NCBI GenBank assembly: GCA_031367345.1
Contig: JANLPR010000021.1
Coordinates: 1-29,844 of the forward strand
From: JADKIH01 sp031367345
GTDB lineage: Bacteria; Bacteroidota; Bacteroidia; AKYH767-A; 2013-40CM-41-45
Reading direction: 5' to 3'
DNA length: 29,844 nucleotides
A program made the translations under genes and the position numbers. The notes under the pieces are model-generated. The model had not been told where the DNA came from. It saw only the letters and a program-made list of their open reading frames with translations, and did not search any database. Positions 15,931 through 24,563 of this stretch are shown in pieces (position 1 is the first letter of the stretch; the number at the start of each line of letters is the position of its first letter).

Positions 15931-17583
15931 ATGAAATTTACGCTCAGAAATACGCTAGTTGATTATCACACAAAGTCTATTTACCCGGTTGAATTAATTG
16001 TTGAAAATGAAAAAATAATTTCTATTAGAAAGTTAGATAAATCGGAGGAAGTAGATAATGGTTTTATTCTTCCCGGTTTTGTCGATTCTCACATACATAT
16101 AGAAAGTTCGATGTTAGTGCCGAGTGAATTTGCTCGACTTGCAGTAATTCACGGAACGATAGCAACTATAAGCGACCCGCACGAAATAGCTAACGTATGC
16201 GGAATGGACGGTGTTCGATTTATGATCGAGAACGGAAAAACTGTCCCATTCAAATTTAATTTTGGAGCGCCAAGTTGTGTCCCGGCTACTGTTTTCGAAA
16301 CTGCTGGTGATGCATTAAATGCCGATCAAGTTGAAGAACTTTTGCGCTCAGATGATATATCGTACCTCAGTGAAATGATGAATTTTCCCGGCGTTCTTTT
16401 TAAAGATGCTGAAGTTTTAAAAAAGATAGCTGCTGCTCATAAACTAAATAAACCTGTGGATGGTCATGCTCCCGGTTTGCGTGGTGAACAAGCTCGTCAA
16501 TATATAGCTGCCGGAATTTCGACTGATCATGAATGCTTCACCGCTGATGAAGCTCTCGATAAGCTAAAGTATGGAATGAAAATTTTAATTCGGGAAGGTA
16601 GTGCAGCTAAAAATTTTGAAGCCCTCATTGGTCTTTTAAATAATTATCCCAAAATGATGATGTTTTGCAGTGACGACAAACATCCGGATTCGTTAGTGCA
16701 AGGACATATTAATGACCTATGCGCTAGAGCTATTGCAAAAGGAATAGATTTATTCAATGTAATTGGTGCAGCAACAATTAATCCTGTTGAGCATTATAAA
16801 ATTAAAATGGGTTTATTGCGGATCAATGATCATGCTGATTTCATAGTTGTTGAGGATCTTATTTCTTTTAAAGTAAACAAAACATTTATTAACGGCGAAC
16901 TTGTTGCTGAGAATGGGAAATCCAACATAGAGAGAAAAAAAATCACTCCGATAAATAAATTTAATTGCCATAAAAAAGTACTCGCTGATTTTAAAGTGGA
17001 ATGTGACGGAAGAACTACCATGCCTGTTATTGAAGCGCTCGATGGTCAGCTTATTACTAATAATCTTTCGTTGTCAATGAAAATCAAGAATGATTGTTTT
17101 GAAAGTGATACTGAAAAGGATATTCTTAAAATTGTAGTTGTAAATAGATATTATGATGCTCCTATTGCCAAAGCTTTCATTAAAAATTTCGGATTAAAAT
17201 CAGGCGCGCTCGCATCCTCTGTGGCGCATGATAGTCATAACATAGTTGCTGTAGGTGTGGATGACGAGAGCTTGTGTCGAGCAGTAAATTTGGTTATTGA
17301 ATCTAGAGGAGGTGTTACTTGTGTTGATGGAAATGCTGAAAAAGTAGTTGCACTTTCTGTTGCCGGCTTAATGAGTGAGGAAGATGGTTTTAAAGTTGCA
17401 AATGATTATACAGAAATTGATAAAATGGCTAAATCGGCCGGATCAACTTTACAAGCACCATTTATGACTCTGTCTTTTATGGCTTTGTTAGTAATTCCAC
17501 ATTTGAAGTTAAGCGACAAAGGTTTGTTTGATGGCAATCAATTTAAATTACTTTACTCTCCTGAATTGAAGCCAATAATTTAA
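15931..17583 (+). CDS. ade: adenine deaminase
   Basis: Hydrolyses adenine to hypoxanthine and ammonia for purine salvage. The 550-residue protein has the bacterial Ade/AdeC architecture. First comes an amidohydrolase domain with the metal motif DSHIHIESS (H54, H56), the SDPHEIANVCG loop, SEMMNFPGV, DGHAPGL, STDHECFT and FCSDDKHPD (about 243). After it comes the AdeC-type C-terminal domain with ASSVAHDSHNIVAVG and the closing ITxx-like LLVIPHLKLSDKGLFD. Length and all motifs agree with the family. It lies 30 bases after the ligase gene on the same strand, with no functional link evident. Its stop codon directly abuts the stop of the convergent DUF4833 gene, leaving no room for a separate terminator. 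Confidence 0.96.
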   Translation: MKFTLRNTLVDYHTKSIYPVELIVENEKIISIRKLDKSEEVDNGFILPGFVDSHIHIESSMLVPSEFARLAVIHGTIATISDPHEIANVCGMDGVRFMIENGKTVPFKFNFGAPSCVPATVFETAGDALNADQVEELLRSDDISYLSEMMNFPGVLFKDAEVLKKIAAAHKLNKPVDGHAPGLRGEQARQYIAAGISTDHECFTADEALDKLKYGMKILIREGSAAKNFEALIGLLNNYPKMMMFCSDDKHPDSLVQGHINDLCARAIAKGIDLFNVIGAATINPVEHYKIKMGLLRINDHADFIVVEDLISFKVNKTFINGELVAENGKSNIERKKITPINKFNCHKKVLADFKVECDGRTTMPVIEALDGQLITNNLSLSMKIKNDCFESDTEKDILKIVVVNRYYDAPIAKAFIKNFGLKSGALASSVAHDSHNIVAVGVDDESLCRAVNLVIESRGGVTCVDGNAEKVVALSVAGLMSEEDGFKVANDYTEIDKMAKSAGSTLQAPFMTLSFMALLVIPHLKLSDKGLFDGNQFKLLYSPELKPII

Positions 17584-18135
17584 TTAGCGTTTTGGCAAAA
17601 AACGCTCAGCTACATTTTGTTGATTCGCCGGATCTTTTCCTGTCATCTCCACATATTCAATAGTTGGAAACCAAAAAGTTCCTCCGTTTAATTTGATGAA
17701 TATTTTTTTTAACTCTGCCATTTTCCCGTCTATGTTTGTAAACACTGCATACTTCTTAGGTGTGGCTGTTGGCAACAAGAAAAAGTTTTTTTTATCGTAT
17801 GATACAAAATGAATTACAAAGGCATTTTTTTGTCCATTGTATGGTCGTACATTTAATCCGTAAGCATATCTGCTTTGTATGTATGATAAATCTTCTTTCG
17901 TAGAATCGGAGGCATAACGAATCCAAAATATTTTTATAGGATTTAAAGGATCTAAATTTCCATCTTCATTACGGTTTACTTCATAAATAATTGCATTGGT
18001 ATTCTTGCTCCGTTGTAAATAAAACAATGAATTATCGTTCGTAGGTGGTATCGGAAAAACTTTAGGCGCCGGATTTTCATCTGGGGTTATCCCTGAAATC
18101 AACAACAATAATAATAAAGAACAGATTTTAAGCAT
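17584..18135 (-). CDS. exported DUF4833 domain protein
   Basis: A 183-residue protein with an N-terminal signal peptide (about 1-17, a Leu-rich core LLLLLLISG). The mature part follows the DUF4833 pattern: FPIPPTNDNSLFYLQRS, NAIIYEVNRNEDGNLDPLNP with IFWIRYA, an YAYGLNVRP segment, and a C-terminal FWFPTIEYVEMTGKDP. The family is found mainly in Bacteroidota and related phyla and is thought to be extracytoplasmic; no activity is known. No lipobox cysteine is placed after the signal core. It is convergent with adenine deaminase with no intervening base. It lies 179 bases downstream of nothing on its own strand: the DUF5686 gene ends upstream of it (18315), and the gap between shows no clear promoter. 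Confidence 0.75.
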   Translation of the reverse strand: MLKICSLLLLLLISGITPDENPAPKVFPIPPTNDNSLFYLQRSKNTNAIIYEVNRNEDGNLDPLNPIKIFWIRYASDSTKEDLSYIQSRYAYGLNVRPYNGQKNAFVIHFVSYDKKNFFLLPTATPKKYAVFTNIDGKMAELKKIFIKLNGGTFWFPTIEYVEMTGKDPANQQNVAERFLPKR

Positions 18136-18314
18136 TCGTTAATAAAGTAGTTCCTATCGTTTTTTTTGACTAGAGAATCAATCACTTTTTTAAATGAGAA
18201 GGGCAAAGGTAATTGAAAAAATGAAATAGTGATTTCCTAATGGCATGATTTATTTATCTAAATAATTTCGATTATAGAGTCAAATCACTTCCATTATTGT
18301 CACTTTAAATTTCA

Positions 18315-20864
18315 TTAAAAATCGAGTTTCAATCTAGCCCGTATTCCAAACTGTGAAACGGAATTATGGTCAAGATAACTCAACCTTTTTATTAAATCAA
18401 CTCTCAAAACTTTAAATATATTTGAGATCCCAACACTCGCCTCTATATAGGGTTTTGATTGTAAAGTATAGGTGATAGTGCTTCCATCCTGATTTATCGG
18501 CAAACGGTAGAGATCGGGATGTAATGTTGGATTATTAGCATCTGTAATTCGTCCATACAACACTTTTGCACTTACTACTTCGCGCCATTTTAACTTCTTG
18601 AAAAGTGGAATTTTATTGAAGAAAAAACCATTAAAGAAATGTGTATAAAAGATGGAAGCATATTCATCGCTCACAAATTCCAAAAAGTTCATTAAGTTGT
18701 ATGAACTCAATTGATACGAATATGTTTGATTTGCACGATGAATTTCTAGCAGGGGATAGGGCACTGTTCCAAATGTTTTTCCCACTTCAATTTCAATATT
18801 ACTGTAGCCAATTGGTGGAATATATAATCTTTTAAATAAATTGAATGTTACGGTGTGGAATGTGTAATCGCTTTTAAATACATTTTTAAGTGAACCTTCG
18901 TATCTTAATTGGAAAATCGGATATTTATTAGGCATTGCAGTACGATAGGTTTTGCCTTGGTAAAAGGCTTCGTGTGGTGCATACCTTAGCGTAAGATTAA
19001 ATGTAGTTTTTTCTAATTCTCTTTCGCCTGTTCTTACAATGTCATTATAGTTCTCTGTTTTGAAATGTAGTGAACCTGCAGGTGTTTGAATTAAATTTTG
19101 AATTCCTATTGTATAACTGAAGTGACTATTATTCTCTTTCAAATATTCAATGTTAAATCGCTTGAGATAGATAAGCTTGTCGTTCGGTCCTCTCTTAAAG
19201 GAAAGTAAAAAATTATCTTCTTGTACAAACTGTAATTCCTGACCCGGAATTTTTGTTTCATGCTCATAGGATACCAATAAATTTCTCTGAGGAAAATCAA
19301 TAAATGATTTAGGACCTAAGGCCAATCTCACTCCTGTAAAATATTTCCATTTTTGATCTTTCAATCCATAAACACCATAACCATTAAATTGAATGCGTTC
19401 ACTAAATTTTTTACTCGTTCTTCCACCAAATCTGATACGTGAGCCTTCTATAGGATTGAAACTATAAAATGTACCTATTGGCCCAATTTCAAATTTTCCG
19501 AAATCTTTATAACCGGCAAAAATAAGTTCCAATGTATTTACTGTATGTCTGAAGGCGGGAACTTTTTGAATGCTATCAACCATTTGATAAATCCCCGATT
19601 CACTATTAGTAAGCTCTGTATGCCGATGTTCATCGAAATATTTTTCGGTGTTCCTTGTTGTTGAATCTACTATAACAACCGGATCTCCACTATAAAAAGT
19701 ATCAAGCTTTGGTTGGTTCAATACAAAGTCTTTATAACTCACAGCACGCTGTCCATATATCCCCATTCCATTTTTCCCTAAACCAAAGTCAATCGAAATA
19801 TTATCTTTATTTAATAACCATTCTCCCGGCTCTACTTCGGTATATTCTTGCGTCAGTTTTAATTCTTTTACCCAATTTAAATTGATATCAGGATTTACTG
19901 TCAACTCGTTTTTTTTAACTGCATAGTTGGTATCGTATGTAATATAAAGCTCCCCTTGAAAAATAAAATCTTCTTTATTCCTCGGATAAAATGCCATATG
20001 ATAACAACGTTTGTCATCAACAACTACTGTATCGATAATATAGTAACGATAAAACAATGGTCCATTATCAGCTATTGGACTTATAAATGGATTGGTTAGA
20101 ATGGGTACGGTGTTATTGTAAATGTTTACGTCTTGATACAAATAGCCTACAAATGATCCGACGCCATCGTTGTTTACAAAGTCTTCGTAGTCTACTTTGT
20201 GACTGGCTTTAACAAATTCTTTGGTTGAACTTGGATCTTTTCGGTAATAAACATCCGATAATTTTTCCTGTAAATACATCGGCAAAATAACTTTACCCGG
20301 CATTTGATTAGAATCAAGATTGTCGAAAACAAATTGAAACTTTTTGAGATATTTTTTATCCTTAAATTTTTGAGTAATGTTACTTAACGCAAATTGTACC
20401 TTTTCATATTTTTCGTACTGATAAGAATTGAATTGGTCTTTTCTATTTTGATGCTTATGTGCTATTACACGATCAATTAATTCGACAGCTGGATTGTCTT
20501 TGTTTTTATAGCGTTGCTTTGTCGATTTTATCTCTACTGTTTTTAACTCTTTTACAGCAATACTCATTTTTACTGAAACTATTTGCGATTGACCAACTTC
20601 CAAATCTTTAATTACCGGCGAATAGCCAACCAGTACAAATTTTAATTTTGTTCCGGGATTATTTGTTTCTATGAAATATTGTCCATTGAAATCAGTGTTC
20701 TTTCCAATATTGGTTCCTTCAATGAAAACACTCACAAACGGTAATGGGTCGCCACTTTTAGCATCAGTAACCAAACCACGAACGGTGGTAGTTTGAGCAC
20801 TCAACCAGAATGGGATTGATAACAAATAAAGTAAAAAGGCGAATAGCCGTAATCGATTGTTCAT
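18315..20864 (-). CDS. outer-membrane protein: carboxypeptidase-regulatory-like domain plus DUF5686
   Basis: About 849 residues from the ATG at 20864; the frame is open to 20909, but a complete signal peptide starts at the inner ATG (MNNRLRLFAFLLYLLSIPFW, then LSAQ). Residues about 24-105 form a CarboxypepD_reg-like beta-sandwich (TVRGLVTDAKSGDPLPFVSV, GQYFI, KFVLVGYSP), as seen in TonB-dependent receptors. No plug or TonB barrel follows. Instead there is the long DUF5686 region, which contains KQRYKNKDNPAVELIDRVIA near its start and many amphipathic strands with aromatic residues, ending in a C-terminal Phe (IRARLKLDF). This suggests an outer-membrane beta-barrel. Proteins of this type are abundant in Bacteroidota; their role is unknown. 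Flanked by DUF4833 and the two-component genes, all on the minus strand but widely spaced. Confidence 0.85.
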   Translation of the reverse strand: MNNRLRLFAFLLYLLSIPFWLSAQTTTVRGLVTDAKSGDPLPFVSVFIEGTNIGKNTDFNGQYFIETNNPGTKLKFVLVGYSPVIKDLEVGQSQIVSVKMSIAVKELKTVEIKSTKQRYKNKDNPAVELIDRVIAHKHQNRKDQFNSYQYEKYEKVQFALSNITQKFKDKKYLKKFQFVFDNLDSNQMPGKVILPMYLQEKLSDVYYRKDPSSTKEFVKASHKVDYEDFVNNDGVGSFVGYLYQDVNIYNNTVPILTNPFISPIADNGPLFYRYYIIDTVVVDDKRCYHMAFYPRNKEDFIFQGELYITYDTNYAVKKNELTVNPDINLNWVKELKLTQEYTEVEPGEWLLNKDNISIDFGLGKNGMGIYGQRAVSYKDFVLNQPKLDTFYSGDPVVIVDSTTRNTEKYFDEHRHTELTNSESGIYQMVDSIQKVPAFRHTVNTLELIFAGYKDFGKFEIGPIGTFYSFNPIEGSRIRFGGRTSKKFSERIQFNGYGVYGLKDQKWKYFTGVRLALGPKSFIDFPQRNLLVSYEHETKIPGQELQFVQEDNFLLSFKRGPNDKLIYLKRFNIEYLKENNSHFSYTIGIQNLIQTPAGSLHFKTENYNDIVRTGERELEKTTFNLTLRYAPHEAFYQGKTYRTAMPNKYPIFQLRYEGSLKNVFKSDYTFHTVTFNLFKRLYIPPIGYSNIEIEVGKTFGTVPYPLLEIHRANQTYSYQLSSYNLMNFLEFVSDEYASIFYTHFFNGFFFNKIPLFKKLKWREVVSAKVLYGRITDANNPTLHPDLYRLPINQDGSTITYTLQSKPYIEASVGISNIFKVLRVDLIKRLSYLDHNSVSQFGIRARLKLDF

Positions 20865-21019
20865 AGTTGAATACCGATGTAAAATAGGGCGAATAAACAA
20901 TTTCTGCAATTAAAATCTGCTTATATCCACATTTATTTAAGGGCTATCGTATAATATGCATTAATCCCGTAAACCGCACTTATAATCAATCAAAATACAT
21001 TCTTAAGAATCATTGTCAA

Positions 21020-22390
21020 CTAACTCCTGTTTGGGAAACTAACCATAAAACAATTCAAACTTTCTTTTGTAACTAAATAGGAAAGTTCTCCATGGTGAAT
21101 TTGAATGATTTTATTCGTTAACACTAATCCTAAGCCAAACCCTTTAATTTGCCTACTATTTTCTCCTCTAAAAAAGTATTGATATAAAAGTTCTTGTTCT
21201 TGACTTGAGAGGTTTTTTCCATTATTTAAGAATTCGATTAATATACTACCGCCCTTTCTAAAGAGGTTTATTGTTACCTGTTTATTCTCAGAATATGCAA
21301 TGGCGTTTTTAAGTAAATTGTTAAATGCAATCCTTACCATCCGTTCATTCCCTGAAATTATTAATTGCTCCGCATCGTCTATTTTTGAATCGATATTGAA
21401 ATCGAAATGAACATCCTCTTGAATTAAACTTAGGTCGTTCATCGTTTCGAAAATTAATTCGTCTACTCTTAGCGCAATGAAATTAATGTTCTCTGAATTT
21501 TGCTCAAATTTTGAAATATCAAGTAATGTATTTATTACACCTGCTAATTGCATTAATCCCGTTTTCTGAAAATTAAGTCCTATTCGCAACTCTTCCGATA
21601 GCTCTACATTTGATATACGTTCTATATTTGCAATTAATACTGCCATTGGTGTTTTTAACTCATGAGAAACATGCTGGATGAAATATTTTTGAAATGCAAA
21701 TGAATTGTCAATTCGTTCAAGAAGCTCATTAAATTTATTAGCTAGTAATGCAATTTCATCTTGTGTAGTTGGTAGCGTAACTGTCTGCTTTAAGTTCGTA
21801 GAACGAATATTCTCTATCTCAATTGCCAATTTATTTATCGGATCTGTTACTAATTTTGAAAAGTAAAAAGTGAACGAAATGATTATTCCAATTGCTAAGA
21901 GATAAATTAATAAAAGTGTCCATCCTAAATGATTTAATTTTTGTAAACCATATTTGTCATTCGCTTTTGCAATTGCAAAATAAATTGCATTACCGCTTTT
22001 TATTTTCTCCGCATAAATCTCATAATTGCCTTGAACCATAGAAATAGTTTCGGACTCTTTCCTAAGGCGATCTATTATTTCAGCAGAGTAGTGTATTGGC
22101 GTATCATCTATACTTGTATAGATGTTTTTTCCTGTTGAATCAAACAATACAATTTTCTCATCATATAAATTGTTGATTCTGTTTTTATCAATTGTCTGAA
22201 GTATATCTTCATCGATCTCTTTTACCTCTGTCAAAAGTTTTAAAGTTAAATTAGACTGCTCTTTCAATCGTTCAAAAAATTCTTGTTTCCTGTAATTTGA
22301 ACTTATAAAGAATACAGACAAAAAAGTGAGCCCTAAAAAGATTAGGAAGACTACTGAAAAAACTAATCGAATCCTATTTCTAATTTTCAT
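21020..22390 (-). CDS. sensor histidine kinase (HAMP, HisKA, HATPase)
   Basis: A 456-residue inner-membrane kinase, partner of the overlapping response regulator gene. Layout: membrane helix at about 8-30, periplasmic sensor region of ~125 residues (no recognised fold), helix at about 156-178, HAMP at about 178-230, and HisKA with H243 in HVSHELKTP. The HATPase domain has the N-box FNNLLKNAIAYSE (N358, N362) and the G2 box GFGLGLVLTNKI (417-428). The G1 box reads LNNGKNLS, with Asn in place of the common Asp. Such variants occur in other kinases, so activity is not excluded. The gene overlaps the end of the regulator gene by 11 bases, so they are co-transcribed and probably translationally coupled. 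Position opposite a metal-efflux operon suggests that it senses a metal or related envelope signal; this is inference. Confidence 0.93.
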   Translation of the reverse strand: MKIRNRIRLVFSVVFLIFLGLTFLSVFFISSNYRKQEFFERLKEQSNLTLKLLTEVKEIDEDILQTIDKNRINNLYDEKIVLFDSTGKNIYTSIDDTPIHYSAEIIDRLRKESETISMVQGNYEIYAEKIKSGNAIYFAIAKANDKYGLQKLNHLGWTLLLIYLLAIGIIISFTFYFSKLVTDPINKLAIEIENIRSTNLKQTVTLPTTQDEIALLANKFNELLERIDNSFAFQKYFIQHVSHELKTPMAVLIANIERISNVELSEELRIGLNFQKTGLMQLAGVINTLLDISKFEQNSENINFIALRVDELIFETMNDLSLIQEDVHFDFNIDSKIDDAEQLIISGNERMVRIAFNNLLKNAIAYSENKQVTINLFRKGGSILIEFLNNGKNLSSQEQELLYQYFFRGENSRQIKGFGLGLVLTNKIIQIHHGELSYLVTKESLNCFMVSFPNRS

Positions 22391-23069
22391 TACCTTCTAT
22401 ACTTATATAATATCCAAATCCTGGTCTTGTATGGATCAGTTTAACGGATTGGTTTTTATCGATTTTATTTCGAATCAAATTAATAAATACTTCTATTGTA
22501 TTTGTATTTACTTCCATAGTGGTTCCCCAAATGTTTTTGATAATATCTTTTTTGGAAACAGGATTTCCTTTTGCTTTTGCTAACATCAATACAATATCAT
22601 ATTCTCTTGGAGTTAATTTTACCTGTTCAGCATTTCTAGAAATCGATTTCTTATTCAAATCGATCATTAGGTCGGCAATAATAATGTGCTGCTGTTCGTC
22701 GTTATTTTCTTGCCTACGTAAAAAAACTTTAATTCTTGCAAGCAGTTCCTTAAAGTAAAACGGTTTCGTTAAATAATCGTCTGCACCACAATTAAAGCCT
22801 TCTAATTTATCATCAATCTCACCAAAAGCTGTTAAAATAATTACCGGTGTTTTTATATTTTGTTGTCGAATCGACTTACAAACTTCATAGCCCGATTTCC
22901 CGGGGATGTTTACATCTAAAATAATACAATCAAATTTATGTCTAACAATTAATTTTTCTGCAAGCAGTCCATCGTAAACAGCTTCTACATTTAATCCTTC
23001 ACCAACCAATTGCGCTTTAATATCTGATGAAAGTTGCTGGTCGTCTTCTACCAATAAAATTGTTTGCAT
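22380..23069 (-). CDS. OmpR-family DNA-binding response regulator
   Basis: A 229-residue transcription factor. The receiver domain (1-115) has the acidic pair D9/D10, the phosphoacceptor D52 (IILDVNIPG), T80 and K102 (LTKPF). The winged-helix trans_reg_C domain (about 130-225) has LTPREYDIVLMLAKAKG, the recognition-helix region NTIEVFINLIRNKID and the wing HTRPGFGYYI. The ATG at 23069 is immediately preceded by a -7 motif at 23074-23081. It is encoded back to back with the efflux operon. An exact 11-bp tandem repeat at 23258-23279 has the spacing of OmpR/PhoB-type sites and is the best candidate for its target. The pair plausibly controls the efflux operon, like CusRS or CzcRS in Proteobacteria. 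Confidence 0.95.
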   Translation of the reverse strand: MQTILLVEDDQQLSSDIKAQLVGEGLNVEAVYDGLLAEKLIVRHKFDCIILDVNIPGKSGYEVCKSIRQQNIKTPVIILTAFGEIDDKLEGFNCGADDYLTKPFYFKELLARIKVFLRRQENNDEQQHIIIADLMIDLNKKSISRNAEQVKLTPREYDIVLMLAKAKGNPVSKKDIIKNIWGTTMEVNTNTIEVFINLIRNKIDKNQSVKLIHTRPGFGYYISIEGNEN

Positions 23070-23073
23070 GGTC

Positions 23074-23081
23074 CAAAAATA
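23074..23081 (-). promoter_or_regulatory. predicted -7 element for the two-component operon
   Basis: On the minus strand this reads TATTTTTG, an exact match to TAnnTTTG. Four bases separate it from the regulator ATG, so the message would have a leader of about one base. No clear -33 element is present. Confidence 0.45.
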
Positions 23082-23177
23082 GAATTAATTATCAGAATTT
23101 GTTAACTCATATTAGATTTTAAAAAAATTAGATATGCATTTGAACAGACTTGTATACTTTTAATGTAACGATATTAA

Positions 23178-23197
23178 TAGAATATAACGCTATTCTA
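23178..23197. promoter_or_regulatory. dyad in the divergent regulator/efflux intergenic region
   Basis: TAGAATA (23178-23184) and TATTCTA (23191-23197) are an exact 7-bp inverted repeat with a 6-base spacer TAACGC. It lies in the middle of the 230-base gap between the two divergent operons. It could be an operator; the DNA is AT-rich, so chance is possible. Confidence 0.3.
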
Positions 23198-23257
23198 ACT
23201 ATTTTGGTAACAAATCTATTTTACATATTTTTTTCAAAATTAAGATTCTTTTTAGCA

Positions 23258-23279
23258 TTCTTAAGGTGTTCTTAAGGTG
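23258..23279 (+). promoter_or_regulatory. candidate response-regulator operator: exact 11-bp tandem repeat
   Basis: TTCTTAAGGTG occurs twice with no gap (23258-23268 and 23269-23279), ending 20 bases before the efflux operon start. OmpR/PhoB-family regulators bind as head-to-tail dimers to direct repeats with an 11-bp period, and such a regulator is encoded next door. A degenerate third copy may begin at 23246 (TTCTTTTTAGC). It is followed by TTGAC and GTTATTTG (23288-23295), a poor -7 candidate. Confidence 0.55.
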
Positions 23280-23299
23280 TTTGACTTGTTATTTGTACC

Positions 23300-24562
23300 G
23301 TGATAAATAGGTACAAATTTATTCTTCTGGTGGCGATAATGTTTTCTGCCGGTCAAAGCCAAGCAAGTATTCAAGATACTTTGCAACTTAATCTAGGGGA
23401 AGCTGATAGTATTTTTCTAAAAGAAAATCTGTTGCTGATTGCTTCTCAACTAAATATTGATGCTAATAAAGCATTGATTATTCAAGCAAAATCATATCCT
23501 AATCCCCAAATTTCAATAGGATTAAATGCATATGATAGCGATAATAAATCCGCTTTTTTTATCGGACCTGATGGGGAGAAATCGTATCAGTTCGATCAAT
23601 TAATTCTCATAGGTGGAAAGCGTAGAGCCCAAATAGATTTGGCTAAGAAAAATGCTCAAATGGCAGAACAACAATTTGCGGATCTATTAAGAAATCTCCA
23701 GTTTCAATTGCATCAAACGTTTTATGAATTGAATCGAACGTATAAAGTTCTTCCTATTTATAATAAACAACTGGAATTACTAGACGAACTTATTACTTCA
23801 CATGAAGTTCAAGCACGGAAAGGCAATGTACCGTATAAAGATGTAATCCGATTAAAAACTGCTTATTTAAATTTAAACAACGATCGTTCAGATCTATTAA
23901 AACAACAACTCGAACAAATTAAGAATCTTCGTACGCTCTTACGTTCAAATCAAACTTTTATTCCAGTTAGCGATGATGTGGAAGCGGGAAAGTATAAACA
24001 GATTGTTTCTATTTCTGATTTAGTTAAAAAAGCATTGGAAAATAGACCTGATGTTCAACTTGCCTCTTCTCAAGCTGACTATGCTTCATTAAATCTACGC
24101 TTACAAAAACGAACTGCAATCCCTGATTTAACTTTTACTACCTCTTATGATCAGCGGGGAAATGCTTTTCGTGATCAATATTTAGTTGGTGTTGGAATTC
24201 CATTGCCTTTGTGGGATAGAAATCGCGGAAATATAAAATCAGCAGGATTTCAAAGTCAAGCTGCTGATAGTTTGTTTATACAAAAGAAAAATGAAGTAGA
24301 GGGAGAAGTGATTTCTGCAATAGAAAATTTGAATCGAAGCGTGCAAGAATATAACAAATCGATAGAACTATTTACTGCCGACTTTGAAATAGTTTTTAAA
24401 GGTGAAAGTGACAACTACAGAAAAGGGAACATAAGTCTTTTAGAATTTCTCGATTTTGTTGAAAGCTATAACCAATCAATTGCCGAATTTGAAAGAATGA
24501 AGAGAGATCTCTTTTTTGCCGGAGAACAAATTAATTATGCAACCGCCTCAAAAATATATTGA
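23300..24562 (+). CDS. TolC/CzcC-family outer-membrane efflux protein
   Basis: The 420-residue outer-membrane factor is first in a tripartite efflux operon and forms the exit duct. The start is GTG: a signal peptide follows directly (MINRYKFILLVAIMFSAGQS), and the only nearby ATG falls inside its hydrophobic core. Two OEP repeats of long amphipathic helices are visible, each with the family's features: an 'ANKALIIQAKSYPNPQISIGL' type strand entry and the second-repeat motif KALENRPDVQLASSQADYAS with AIPDLTFTTSYDQRG and GVGIPLPLWDRNRGNI. The last motif is typical of CzcC-like members. It is one base upstream of the adaptor gene. Expression is probably controlled through the 11-bp repeats just upstream. 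Confidence 0.92.
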   Translation: MINRYKFILLVAIMFSAGQSQASIQDTLQLNLGEADSIFLKENLLLIASQLNIDANKALIIQAKSYPNPQISIGLNAYDSDNKSAFFIGPDGEKSYQFDQLILIGGKRRAQIDLAKKNAQMAEQQFADLLRNLQFQLHQTFYELNRTYKVLPIYNKQLELLDELITSHEVQARKGNVPYKDVIRLKTAYLNLNNDRSDLLKQQLEQIKNLRTLLRSNQTFIPVSDDVEAGKYKQIVSISDLVKKALENRPDVQLASSQADYASLNLRLQKRTAIPDLTFTTSYDQRGNAFRDQYLVGVGIPLPLWDRNRGNIKSAGFQSQAADSLFIQKKNEVEGEVISAIENLNRSVQEYNKSIELFTADFEIVFKGESDNYRKGNISLLEFLDFVESYNQSIAEFERMKRDLFFAGEQINYATASKIY

Positions 24563-24563
24563 A

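Noticed and set aside
20999..21010. Palindrome ATTCTTAAGAAT sharing TTCTTAAG with the efflux-promoter repeat
   Set aside because: The 8-mer is expected a few times by chance in this AT-rich window, and it lies downstream of the kinase gene rather than in a promoter.
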